In this document: positions 36,911 to 48,519 of the stretch, in pieces
Layout: each line of letters opens with the position of its first letter
Position numbering within the stretch: position 1 is the stretch's first letter
Assembly (NCBI GenBank): GCA_030248135.1
Contig: JASANC010003689.1
Location: 1 to 64,000, forward strand
DNA length: 64,000 nt
Source of the DNA: Theristus sp. LFF4_11
Lineage: Eukaryota; Nematoda; Chromadorea; Monhysterida; Xyalidae
Direction of reading: 5' to 3'
Notes under the pieces: model-generated
Database searches by the model: none
What the model saw: only the letters and a program-made list of their open reading frames with translations
Told to the model about the DNA's origin: nothing
Program-made: the position numbers and the translations under genes

Positions 36911-37912
36911 TATTATCTAAAAATGCGGGAGACGCATATAAAAGGAGGAATATGGCTTTGTGTAAGCAGTGAGAGACTTGGCTCGACAACTCTTTTCAAG
37001 TCTCTGATGTGGTACACACGGATACAAGTACATAAGAGCCATATTTTTGCGCCGTTTATTCACTATTTCGGTTGCACATGTACTTTGTAGACAATTAAAA
37101 CTTCAACATTTCCGGTATTTCGGGCATTTAGCGACCACTAAAACCACTAACATAACGATCAGACTTCAGATCGCTGATACTGGTTTGCCCAGGACAAAGT
37201 GTATAGCAGAGGCATTAGGGAACGCAAGGTCTCCTTCTGTGGCAAAGGCAAAGACTCAGGGGACAGACAGTTTATCCTGCCACTAGAGTTTGGTAAAAAG
37301 GCTGAAAATCAACGGAAGACAACACCTCTTTGGCACTGATGCTGGTGTGTACACAGCGATGCGTACGTTAGTAACGATAAAACCACATGAAACAATGTTT
37401 TGCAGTCTCTGATTTTTTTGTTTTTGCACAGAATTTACAGATTCTTGATTTACGGAAGTTCTGCACATAATTTGCCACCCTCGTGGCCTGGTGGTAGTGC
37501 GTTAGACTACAGTCTGTGCGCTCGGGGGATTGAACCCCGCCGAGGGGTGTATAGGCACTTAATGACAGAGAAAACTCGATGGGCGCCCTACTCAATGGCG
37601 TTCTGTACGCTTCTCTGGGTTAGCCCTGGCTAAAAACATCGCCTAAAAATCACAACAACAACAACAACAACAACAGAATTTCGGACATGATGTGATTTCG
37701 GACTAAGCTGGAAAGGACAGTTAAAAAATAATTTTAAAACTGTTTTACACTTTTCAGTAAAACAAACGCGGCGCAAAAATATAGCTTTTATGTACTTGCA
37801 TCCGTGTGTACCACATCAGAGACTTGAAAAGAGTTGTCGAGCCAAGTCTCTCACTGCTTACACAAAGCCATATTCCTCCTTTTATATGCGTCTCCCGCAT
37901 TTTTAGATAATA
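36911..37912. mobile_element. Foldback element with about 140-bp terminal inverted repeats
   Basis: The left arm (36,911 to about 37,052) begins TATTATCTAAAAATGCGGGA. The right arm (about 37,772-37,912) is its inverse, including CTTTTATATGCGTCTCCCGC. The roughly 720-bp interior carries a SINE (37,480-37,678). No transposase is visible, so it would be mobilised in trans. Confidence 0.8.
37480..37678 (+). mobile_element. tRNA-derived SINE (family 1) with (AAC)n tail
   Basis: tRNA-like head with A-box-like GGCCTGGTGGTAGTGCGTTA and B-box-like GGGGATTGAACCCC. The body includes GAGAAAACTCGATGGGCGCC, GCGTTCTGTACGCTTCTCTG and ACATCGCCTAAAAATCAC, and the tail is (AAC)n. A full inverse copy is at 20,024-20,225; body fragments are at 43,838-43,875, 52,944-53,040 and 61,937-62,006. 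Confidence 0.7.
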
Positions 37913-39135
37913 TTAGACATGTACCAAAACACTAGAACAAAGAATTTCAACTGATGCATCAAACCTTATCTGTATTGGTAATCCTTATCTCGAAGAAATT
38001 GATTTACACCAAAAAATGGTTCATGCTCGCATTCGTTGCTTCATTTACTAGTAGTCTTAAAACTAAAGACACGAAGACTGCATCATAAACTGGTAGATTA
38101 TACGCTTTTCTTTGACTCAGTCAGACTTGAGAAATACAAAAGGAGTTCTAAACTGTGCAGTAAATAGGAGAACTTGATAACGTTAAAAGTTTTTATTCAA
38201 GCCACAAGTGGTTTGCGCTTGCTTCCCTTGCTTATGCCATGAAATACCTGTCATAAAAATGTACTCATAAAAATGGCGGTAATTGCGTTATTCTTGGAAA
38301 TTGGTAACAGTCGTAACACGCAATGACGACAAATAAACGGTCATTAAATTCAATCATTTAGCCCACGAAGATATCAGACAAAGGTAAAGTGAGCAATAAA
38401 AATCGGAAGCTTTCATGATAACAATTAACAAATAGATCAGTTAAAGTGAATCCCAAGAGGGCTCTAATAAGCATCGAATACATTGTAGCTTGCATGCCGA
38501 AAAGAACAATTTACAGTTTGAACCAAATGCAATCGGAGTACAAAAAGAGAACAGAGCCGAGGAGCCCATCACTGTCTACTTTTGGTCATAAAGTTTGACC
38601 CATTTCTTTTTTGCTTCTTACGGGGGTGGCGGAGAACTGAGGGAAGGGGGACTGAGGCAAGTTATTTGCAGCGTGCAGCCTTCTTACAGCATTGTGGGCG
38701 GACAAAGATACCACCACAAATACGGTATAGCTCTTGAAAAAATAACGTGTGGGTGCAGGCATCAAGGTGCAACCCACTCTAATTCATAAACACATGACAT
38801 ACTACGCACAGTAACAATAGCTTTCTTTCTATTCTCTCGGTTACAAATGAAGTTTTATAGCTTTATTTTTAGCTTTTTTATTTGCCATCATGCAGTTGCA
38901 ATATATGTACATATAATGCCTTCAAGAACACCTCCGTAGATGTTCTGACTCGGTAGATGGAAATTCCACCGCACATCAGTGGTTGCTAGACTTTGGCTAT
39001 TCATAAATGTGTGTTTGCTTTTTAACTCGTCAGTATCAAAATAGAGAATTTCAGAACAGAGGACATGGAGAACGATTTCATCCGGCGATTTTTACGAGGA
39101 ATTTGAAGCGCCACGTTATTTTTTTCCAAAGCGTG
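37913..39135. other. No gene recognised
   Basis: Intergenic; short open frames at 38,586-38,789 on both strands show no domain. No clear repeats. Confidence 0.3.
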
Positions 39136-39374
39136 TATTGTGGATTTATTCAAACGTGTCCTAACTAAAATGACGTCATCTGCCTTGAAAACGCCCGTTT
39201 GTCAAAGTACAGGCACAAAAATTTCAGTTTGATGTGACTGTTTCGACATTCACCATTTGTTTACGGGAACAAATCGGCTAAACGGAAAGTCTGGCTTGCT
39301 GTGAACGCCAGGCGCATGTTTTGAGTCACATGACGTCATTTCAGTGGGACACATTTGAAAAAATAGGTCATACT
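39136..39374 (+). mobile_element. MITE-4 copy
   Basis: Same structure as 32,506-32,757: TTGTGGATTTATTCAAACGT at the left, TGACGTCA near both ends, and CAGTGGGACACATTTGAAAA at the right. Confidence 0.75.
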
Positions 39375-39622
39375 ATTGTACTGTATATGCTCGAGTTTCT
39401 TTAATACCACCACTATTACACGATGGTGACATTGAAAAATTGAGGATCCGGCATTTTAAAAAAAAACCACTCCTAGTTGGTGGTGTGATCATTCATGATC
39501 TGATGTGATGCACGCATTCTGTGCAGGTGGAGTTTTTAAACAAAATCAAATTTAAAGTTTTTAAATTCAAAAATTGCATAGAATGCATGCATCACGATCA
39601 CCAACCCAATCAGCTAGCTGGA

Positions 39623-39888
39623 TACCGTAAAGTCTTGCATATAAGGTTCCTCCCACTTATAAGACCCCCACCCAAAAGTGGGCGGAGTGTCACACGGCGG
39701 GAAACCAAAAAATTCAAAGTTTTGACTTGGTCGAAATCTTACCCCGTTTATAAGACCCGGAATTCCTAATGTTCGCTTTATAAGACCTCCTCCCACTTAT
39801 AAGGCTGTCACACGAAATTCCATTTTTTTCAGAAATTTTTGATTTTCAAATTTATATAAGGAGACCTTATATGCAAGACATTACGGTA
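39623..39888. mobile_element. MITE-2 copy
   Basis: Third MITE-2 copy, about 266 bp, with TACCGTAAAGTCTTGCATAT and its inverted complement (ATGCAAGACATTACGGTA) as ends. Confidence 0.8.
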
Positions 39889-41691
39889 TGTTATCGAGTT
39901 AGACTGTATGTACACATCACAGTCATTTGACGCGGCATATTTTCATTCCCAGTGAGTCCCGTTGTTGCACATGTTGTTTCAGAATAAAACCGGAGAAATA
40001 TTGGCTAAATAAAGTTTAGTTTTCAAGATAAACATGCGTGTATGACCAATTACAGTTGCGGTTATTATTATTGCCTTGTGCGGTATTCCATTTCCAGTAA
40101 AAACCTTATTTTACATTGAACCCCGTCGTCTTGTTATTGACAACCTATATTATCAGGTACGTCATATCTCCTTAAAATGATATGTTATAAAAATTTGGCA
40201 CGTGACGCGTTTGTCAATATGCGCAAGTTTGCTCTTCTCGTTACATTTAATATTGGCTAAATATATCTCAATACCTCCTTACTCTTGCTTTTAATATTGA
40301 ATTGATTGATTCAGTTCAGATAATTAGTTATGTACAAACTTCCAGTAAACTCTGTCCACAGGTTAACTGCATTTGATGTAGCGTGTTTCATTGAGCAAAA
40401 ACCTATGTTTATACCGTAAAAGTTAGTTACAAAAATACTTCTGTGTCATTATTCTTTATTTGTGTCCGAAAATAAACCGTAATTGCTTCAGAGTCGTTGG
40501 AAGACATACATTGTATCCGTGCTTTGATTAATTGCGCTTGTACCAAGAAACAGCCAGCAAAAAGCAAGACTCCAACCAGCCTAGCTAATTTGTGTTTCAA
40601 CAGTATAGTAAATACCTACATTGGTTATTCTTCCGAATTTTATTATTATTATCAAAGACCAGTTCTCAATCTAATCCAAGTCCTAAAAATGAGTTTAAAT
40701 TGCTTAATTAAAGGTACAATGAAGCTTATTAAGTCAAATATAGATTTCTTATCGGTTAAACAGGATTGTATACACAATTATATTAACGTTTTTGTCTATT
40801 TCTCCGATTTTTCGTCATTTTATGCATTAATTGCATACTAGCTTATTTGCTGAATTGGGCGTGCTCTACTGACGGATGAGCTTCATGCAATTTTAATCAA
40901 GGTTCAAAAGGTTCGAGCAATCATTTCAGAGTTGCATTCTACGGTTTGTACGCCTCTCTTTCTCTCTCTTTCTCTCTTCCAATGTGTTTTTCATTAGTTA
41001 CCTATCCAATCCGTTTCCTGGTCTTAATTAAAACTGGCGCCCGTCAGCTCATTAACGCTAATATCGAAATACATTCAGTCGGGTAGTAAAAAGTGACCGG
41101 CTTTTTGTTAATAGCCTCTATCCCAACTTGTACAGTGGACGTTTTCATTATTGCGGCTGTAGCCTTCGTTTTTCCTCTTCATTTCGTATGTTCGGAGATT
41201 ATGGTAAATGACCCAATTAGCTTAAACCGACTTAATTATTGGAGTTTATTTCTTCCAGACGCAGCGCTTACATTGTATGTAAAAACAATAACTTATTGCA
41301 ACCATAAACATGCCACCAACGTTCTGCGTACTGAAGGATCCTATAGAATTCATTGTCGTTAAATTTGAGCAGTGGCATCATGGGTGCATATAAGTTGAAC
41401 TTTGGTCTGTTTGTGGCCACGCCGTGTCAATCCGCAGCCCACAAAGCAAAAACTGACGTTGAAGTTGAGCTTAAAAACCAATATATATAAAGAAAATAAA
41501 CGTTTTTGGCCAGGCAACCTGATTTTCTTAACAACCAACTACAATCAGTATTTCTATGTATTTGCAGACAAACACAACAATAAAACTGCAATCCAGGAGG
41601 TTTGCATCAAAGCGCGAAGACAAAACAAAGAAATAAACCGAAGACACCATTAATGCCGGTAAATTTAACCCAAAGAACGAACAATTGAGCT
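39889..41691. other. AT-rich stretch, no gene recognised
   Basis: Contains several ATG-open frames (40,497-40,841; 41,093-41,362; 41,402-41,653) rich in Asn, Ile and Tyr with no domain, and a (TTTCTC)n run near 40,965. The right end is probably the promoter region of the gene starting at 41,692. Confidence 0.3.
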
Positions 41692-42571
41692 ATGGAGATC
41701 CTTCTGCGACCACGTGCGCACCGATGCAAACGTTCGACGGTCGAGCGCTTGCTTCGTCTCGTGCCCGACGTCACCGTGGACATGAAACTGCTGCGGATGC
41801 TGCTGCGCTGCTACGCCGTTTTGGCGTTCATCCTGCTGTTTCTGGCGTTGATTCCACCGAGCGACGGTGCACCTTCGAATGCGGACAACATTTCGACCAG
41901 CAAACGACATTCGGACATTGCTAAAGGCGAATCGAGCGTTGCCGATGAGCTGCCGTCGTTGGCGGAGGCGACCGCTGATCAGGTGCAACGGTTGACTGAC
42001 CTGTTGACGCAGTTGAACGCTGCTGGAAAACATAAACTTGGTCGGTGACCTTCTGTTAGGTTTTGTTATTATATTCTTGACTCTGATAATTTGTTTAAAT
42101 AGATTAATAAATATACAATTGTACATGCAAAACTTGCCGTATACATGCATGAAGTTGAGTTGATTTTGTTTCGTCGGTCATCGGTTTCAAAATTGCCATC
42201 ATAGAAGGCGAGAACAATCCCAAGTTTTCAACAGAGACATTTTAAATACAGAGACATCAAATAAGTATAATAAAGTCAGATATCTGATGACCAAAACAAC
42301 TGTACGGCTTCATATTTAAAAGTAACATGACGGTACATGTACAAACACAAAGTACATGTAGTAGTCCACTTCCTTTTTGACACAGGAACGAAAAAAATGT
42401 TCAGATCTTTCAACGTTATATTTAAATTTCATTTCAGTTTTGTACGACCGACGTGCCGGCCGCTCACCACCGATCAACGTGAACAAAAGATGCAAAAGCA
42501 GCATTGGCATACTGCACGAACTGAAGGTGCTCTGTCAAGCGTTGAACAATGAGAGATACGTGCTGTTGTAA
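41692..42571 (+). CDS. Unrecognised small protein with one hydrophobic segment and Cys-X13-Cys tail, paralogue 2
   Basis: Two exons, 41692-42040 and 42438-42571, join at phase 1 and give 160 aa. The layout matches the minus-strand gene at 30,149-31,050: basic N-terminus, hydrophobic segment (CYAVLAFILLFLALIP, about residues 40-55), PPSDGAP, an amphipathic helix (DQVQRLTDLLTQLN), then a basic stretch and the conserved block VNKRCKSSIGILHELKVLCQ. An internal Met at about residue 31 would give a conventional signal peptide (MKLLRMLLRCYAVLAFILLF), so the mature protein may be secreted, with the two Cys forming a loop. No known family was recognised. The paralogues are in opposite orientation, 10.6 kb apart. 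Confidence 0.65.
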
Positions 42572-43303
42572 ATTGAAGAAATATATACAGTGTACATTGT
42601 ATGTCCGCTGTTTGTACAGTTCTTTATATAGTCTCATATAACTTACTGTGGCGATTTGTACATAGCGATCCCCTAACATAAGTCCCTGGAACCGGTTCCA
42701 CTTCAATGTCACCTATCGATAAAGATTTCCATTTTGCTATCGTGATGGTTGATTGTGTTCTCTTTGGACTGACGTAGATGAATTGATAAAACTCAAAACA
42801 TCTTCCACACAGACATTCGCACGGTCAACAGAATGTCTTGCTGTTGAACATCTGCTCGTGATGTGAAACACAAAAAATATCGCATTAAACAAACAAACAA
42901 AACCGTTACCACTCAGGAAAATCCATCTTGACAACACATGTAAAGTCCTAATCGTGAGACAGAGTACTGTAATGCTGCACATACCACAAACGAGCAAGTG
43001 TACAGGCATACATGAGCTGACACTCATGGTGTCTTACACTTCTCTGGTATTATGCCGTGCACTGCAGAATAAAACTGACTGACTGACTGACTGACACGGT
43101 AATATCCCGTAATAACGCACATGTACAATGTATGTCGTTTGTGCCTCTAGGCTGCGGTCGTTAGTGACAGATGCAACATTAATTATTGGGGTTTTATCGC
43201 CGATTAGTGCAATGTCTTCAGATTAGACTAGAACTCTGTACATGCAAACAAGATATCAGCTGGCCCATCACGATTTCTTGCTCGAACCGTTTTTTTTCAA
43301 GTT
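42572..43303. other. No gene recognised
   Basis: Intergenic between two convergent genes. Contains a (CTGA)n microsatellite near 43,077-43,095 and no recognisable element. Confidence 0.3.
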
Positions 43304-45566
43304 TCAACCCCTCCGCTGCCCCGTTCGTCCACGGCCCCGCCCGCGTGTGCGCATTTTCGGCCGGCGCATTCGTGTGCGCGACTGGGGTCGTCGGCCGCGC
43401 GGCTTGTTGCCGTTTTGACCTTGATAAGTTTTGTCCGTCAAAAAATTGAAACACATCGTTTTAAATAAAATCCACGTGTTAATAAAACTTTGAAACAAAA
43501 TTGAAGGTATATCGCTTCACTTTGTTTGCCTCGGCGTCCACTGTTCCTGTTTTGATTTCGGTGTCGTGCACGATGACGATCACCGCGGTGCCCGTCTGAG
43601 AGCAAAATCGTGACCGGCGTGTCATGGTTTAACAGTTTTTTTCGTTGTTGTTATTTATAAAAAACGCTCACGTTCACGGCTGCTGCTGCCACTGCTGTTG
43701 TTGCCATTATTCACAGCTGAAAATATTGATTGGTTGTGACAAGTATAGCAAATCAGAGGTACAATGAAATGGGTACAATAAATCCTTCGGCTAATTCTCT
43801 TCGGACCAAAACGAGAACGAACTGTGATTTTAGACAATGTTTTTAGCCAGGGCTAACCAGAAAAACGGGCTGAAGCATCTTTCAAGTCTATGAGAAGCCT
43901 TCTTACCATTATTTCCATTGTTGCCATTGTTGCCGTTGTTGCCTGATTGTTGGTAAAGGTTTGTGAACTAAGAACGTTTCAGCAAAAAGAAAGTTTTTCT
44001 CAATTGAAAACTCCTTACCACTATTACCGTTGTTGCCATTATTTCCGTTGTTGTTTCCTGTGAAAGTGATTGGCATAACATGAACCAAAAAGAAAATTTT
44101 CTATCGGAGAAAAACAAACTAAAGAAGTAGATTATTTGATTTTCAAAAAAAATTATTTCGAAATGATCTTTCCGTTACCATTGTTACCGTTGTTGCCGCT
44201 ATTGCCATTGTTTCCGTTGTTACCTGAAAAATTCAGCAAAAGCTTTCAGAAACAAGACCGTAGTGTGAGTTAGTAAGTTCGTTGTCATTACCGTTGTTGC
44301 CATTATTCCCATTGTTTCCGTTATTTCCTGAACATTTTAATGCAATTTACAAATACCGTCTTTGTGATTTAAATCTGTTGAATCCGCCGTTGTTCAACTT
44401 ACCATTATTACCGTTGTTTCCATTGTTGCCTGGAATTTCAATTTTCACACCATATCATTCTTTCTGAACGAACAGATGTAGCTTTTGAAAAATACATACA
44501 ATGTATGTGTTTACAAACTATTACCGTTGTTGCCGTTATTTCCATTGTTTCCATTATTGCCGTTGTTTCCATTATTGTTTCCATTATTGCCGTTGTTTCC
44601 ATTGTTGTTTCCATTATTACCTGCAGTTGGCTTGGCATGGCACGCATCAATCACTTCTGTGACGAAGAGGCGAGTTTGGTTCAGAGATTTAAAAAAATAT
44701 CTCACCATTATTGCCATTGTTGCCATTGTTTCCATTATTGCCGTTGTTTCCATTGTTGTTTCCATTGTTGTTTCCATTATTTCCGTTGTTTCCATTGTTG
44801 TTTCCATTATTGCCGTTGTTTCCATTGTTGTTCCCATTATTGCCGTTGTTTCCATTGTTGTTTCCGTTATTACCTGCAGTTGGCATGGCACTCATCAATC
44901 ACATCTGTGACAAAGAGGCCAGTTTGGCTCATGAATTAGAAAAAATAGCTCGCCATTATTGCCGTTGTTGCCGTTATTTCCATTGTTTCCGTTATTGCCT
45001 AAATAAAGTTTTTTGAAAGCTCACTTACATTACTGCCGGTTCAAAGAGGTCAGAAACATACAGCTCACCATTGTTACCATTGTTTCCATTATTGCCATTG
45101 TTGCCACCATTGTTTCCGTTATTACCTGAACTTTCACGCATGATTATGATGCACACATTCTGACTTTCAATCTCATTTTCTATACCTAAGCTACACGCCA
45201 ACTGTTTGCATTTAAATAATAAGTAAAACTACTCTGCTGCAACAACTATCCATAGTGGCCATTATTACACCTAAAGGAAGTGGTTGAATACAAATAACGT
45301 TTTTAATTCCAACTCTCTTTTCCAGGTGGTTATAACAAAAAAAATAATAAACGGAAAAGATTATATAAAAACCGAACCGTTGTTTCCACCGTTATTATTA
45401 TTGCGGCCATTGTTACCTGAGTTTAGTAAAAAACCGAATCATTTTTTCATTAATGTTTTTAAGTTCTCGAAAACTAAACCAACGTTAGTTTATAGAGAAA
45501 GGTGCAAATTAAAAACTATGCACTTACCGGTTCTTCCTTTGTTTCCACGATTTTTGGGTCGAGGGG
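43304..45566 (-). CDS. Collagen-like Gly-Asn-Asn repeat protein made of many short exons (5' end not found)
   Basis: At least 14 exons: 45566-45528, 45416-45378, 45125-45069, 44998-44954, 44873-44706, 44620-44525, 44429-44403, 44327-44292, 44223-44179, 44057-44019, 43942-43907, 43716-43672, 43595-43521, 43419-43304. Every intron is phase 1 and normally splits a Gly codon, giving about 287 aa. Exons of 27, 36 and 45 bp are multiples of 9; others carry one or more extra Asn codons (Gly-Asn-Asn-Asn). The first listed exon reads RGNKGRTG, a Gly-X-Y-like lead-in. The last two are basic (GHRGDRHRARHRNQNRN; TRGRGRGRTGQRRG). Two adjacent exons (168 and 96 bp) and their flanking intron sequence are recent duplicates. 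One donor, at 44,953, is GC rather than GT. Most triplets are Gly-Asn-Asn, without the Pro/Hyp of normal collagen. A start codon and signal sequence were not found upstream. Confidence 0.65.
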
Positions 45567-46721
45567 CTGAATGTTGAATGATGACAAAATTTTTAATGTT
45601 TGCGTCTCATATTCCTTACAGTGTCTTCAAGCTTTGACTTTAAGCTATGTAGTTTCACGATCGACACGATTTTCTAGCTAACGTTTTCAGTTATTTTTTG
45701 AGGTTCTGCGACTCTGTGTGCTTGCATACGTTGAAAGGAACCAAGTTTCAATCTTGTGGCAGTTCAAAATGGCCTAAGCGACCCGGCCCTACATTGGGAG
45801 ACTCGGATCACTTTACAATTTTGAATTCTCGCGTCATGCATGAAACTGTTTAACTATCCATGCGCGCGTTGAGTTTCGGGACCAAAATAAAAGATAATAG
45901 TTCGGTTGATATGATTTTAAAAGATAATGCTAAACAAATGGCAAAGTGGCCGCGTCACCATTTCTGGCGTTCTGCGCGTGTCTGCTCACGTGCTGCCCGA
46001 TCATGTCCATCACAGCGCGTCCGTCGCCTCCGTGGGCGCCCGGCTGATGGCCTCGCACAATTTGGCCCAAGTCAAAGTGGCCAAAGCTGCGCAGAAACTC
46101 CCAGCGTCGACGGCGGGGCGAACGCAGCGAGGCGCAATCTTGAAATGAAAAAGTGCATCCGCTTTGTTGAGTGGAGCAGTTTGCGCGCGGACTTGTTGCG
46201 GTTATACGTTGTTGGAAACGCCAAGTTTAGTGTGACACTTGAGTTTTTACACCCACACTCGAAACTACACACCGCAGCATGTGTTTGTTCAACATAACTG
46301 TGTGTAAATGATCATTCGTGTTTGATTTGACACGCAAGAAACAGAAAAACAAACAGCAATCCTTAACTTTCGCTTCAAGGTGCGCTCATTTATGTTTGAA
46401 CAAAACTGTGAAGCGACGTGAAATGATATGCTTCATGATGTGCTATTGGGGCCTTAATATTAGAATGATAGAAGGTTCCAGTAGTGTGCCGAAACATATT
46501 ATTGGCCTCGTGTGTGGAAAAGTGCACGCGTTTTTGGTCTTCAACACAGGACTTTTAGAAAACACTGAAACCAACCAAAGTCGTCCAGCCACTCCAGTTG
46601 CTGCTGTCCGGATGCACAAATTCGCCGAGCGCTGGGCGTCACCCGCTGCAGACATTCGCATTGCTGGACGCGCAGCCGTCGGGCGCAGGTTGGTAAAACG
46701 ACATGCCTGTACAGTGTACAT
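45567..46721. other. GC-rich block of possible coding character (about 45,930-46,150), strand unclear
   Basis: Both strands have long open frames here. Plus reads HVLPDHVHHSASVASVG onward; minus reads WEFLRSFGHFDLGQIVRG onward, with a possible donor (CAC|GTGAGC). It could be an upstream exon of the Gly-Asn-Asn gene, but no phase joins cleanly. The rest is AT-rich. Confidence 0.25.
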
Positions 46722-46956
46722 GACCTATTTTTTCAAACGTGTCCCACTGAAATGACGTCATGCGCCGCCAAACATGCGCTTGTCGTTCACAGCAAACCAG
46801 ACTTTCCGTTTAGCCAATTTCTTCCCATAAACAAAAGGTGAATGTCGAATCAGTCACACCAAACTGACATTTTTGTATCTGTACTTTGACAAACGGGCGT
46901 TTTTAAAGTAAATGACGTCATTTTAGTCTGGACACGTTTGAATAAATCCACAATAG
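46722..46956 (-). mobile_element. MITE-4 copy, inverse
   Basis: Contains TTTCAAACGTGTCCCACTGA, TGACGTCA near both ends and GTTTGAATAAATCCACAATA at the right, matching the other family members in inverse orientation. Confidence 0.75.
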
Positions 46957-47049
46957 ATAGTCGAACACTTTTGTGTGCTTTTGAAGTATCTGTAATGTAC
47001 CCTTTAAGCCGCCCGATTCCTTGAGTCACTGTGGACTGCGTTGCAAAGG

Positions 47050-47535
47050 AACGGTGCATGGTGTTATGATGTGAGCAGCTAAGCTACTTTTTCTTGGCAT
47101 TAAGTCGTCTACTCTTTTTGTATTGGTTGTTGCCGTCTATAAAGGCATTGTTTTCCTTGTGTTCGGGGCCACTCTATCAGTTTCGCTAACTACCACAATC
47201 TAACTGTTTCCTACACTTTTCTGTGTCGACGGTAGTTTTATTGTTATTCTTCTGTCGAGAGTTGGCTAACGAAGTGAAAGAGAAAAAGTTGTGTTGAAAT
47301 AAAAACCGGAAATAAAAATTCAGCCAATTTCTCTCGTGCCTTTGGTCGTTTGAGGAGTAACGCACAAGCTTATATGCGCCATCGCAGACACATTCAGCCA
47401 TTGCCGCTTTTCGATCCAAACAAGGACACGATTGAGAGCTTCAAGACGAAACTCGCCGGCCGCGAATTATCGAAACGAGGAGAATGTTGTTATGGGTTGT
47501 TTTTATGGTTAGATGGGATGTTTCGATGGAATTGA
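47050..47535 (+). mobile_element. LTR plus gag-like N-terminal remnant
   Basis: A TATA box (TATAAAGG, 47,138-47,145) is followed about 35 bp later by an initiator-like TATCAGTTTC, then a leader, as in LTR promoters. An ATG frame from 47,350 reads PLPLFDPNKDTIESFKTKLA. This resembles the start of gag proteins of LTR retrotransposons (a Pro-rich lead, then Phe-Asp-Pro and an acidic SFK segment). Similarity stops at about 47,460. No further pol domains are present. Confidence 0.35.
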
Positions 47536-48224
47536 ATGTCCACTGTGGTTTAGTGGACGAAGTTACGAAAATGTGAGAAATGTGAGATTACCTGGTGCTA
47601 CTTCTATGAGTGGAGACAGTTGGGATTTAGATTAGACTAGTGGTGTGCAAAAAGTACACGAAGAAGACAAGGCAAACACAACTAATACAGATGAACAATA
47701 ATAAGCATTGGCAGTCCAATTGGAACTGACAATGCATGCACACAAATACAGTAAGACGGCAACACAGAATCAAAATGAACAACAAAAAGTACACAGAAAC
47801 ACAGACACAAAAATATGTGGTGATTCAAAAGGTGGGTTTTTGTAGAGTGAATTTTGTAGAACTTTTCCGGTGCGAAAAGAGAGCAAAAATTTGCATATTG
47901 TTTTCGACCAAATATCATGTGAAAGTTTGTACAAAGAATAACTTGCTATGCTTTGCATCTGTTTTTCAGCAAGAACAAAGCTGATCTCTTTACCGTTTAG
48001 ACCACACACGTGCACATGTATCCCACAGTTCAATCCGTAACTTTGTTGCGTTTGAACTTTTACAACACCCACACGCGAAACCACAGTGATCTGAAAGCTC
48101 ACGCTGCATATCAACCACACGAAATGCAAACATGGCATTGACCACATTTCACACGCAATAAGAAATGTAATAGCCAATCAGAATCCACACACATCAACCG
48201 AACAACACTAAAAACGCAGGACCA

Positions 48225-48303
48225 GTTTCCGAGCGCTTGGATCCCCACATCAGCGTTTGAGGCCGGGGGATTCGGAGCGTTGGAGGTTCAAGTGATCCAT
48301 TAC
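48225..48303 (+). repeat. LTR 3'-end fragment
   Basis: Third copy of the block at 14,823-14,893 and 16,436-16,513 (GAGGCCGGGGGATTCGGAGC), ending GTGATCCATTACA. Confidence 0.5.
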
Positions 48304-48519
48304 ACCAAATTACACCATTCCATATCGCGAAACGTTACTCACAAACGACGCTATAATTCTTTATAAAAGTTACATTCGGAAAGCAAAAAATAAAAAGCGT
48401 TCAGTCTACTGTTGGCTGGTTGACACTAAGTTCTAGCATTTAACAAAATTTTTCATTCTGATACTAATTCAAATTGCTGAGCTGAACCGAACTTGAAACT
48501 ATGCAAAATTGACACAAAC

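Noticed and set aside
40497..41362. Open frames of 114 and 89 aa on the plus strand
   Set aside because: AT-rich composition, no domain and no consistent splice partner.
43438..43595. Alternative frame TGTAVIVIVHDTEIKTG as the C-terminus of the Gly-Asn-Asn gene
   Set aside because: It breaks phase with the preceding exon; the Arg/Gly frame continues in phase to a further Gly-starting exon and a stop.
44282..45016. Plus-strand open frames rich in Phe-Pro-Leu-Leu
   Set aside because: They are antisense to the Gly-Asn-Asn exons and run across splice boundaries; the minus strand has consistent splice signals and phase.
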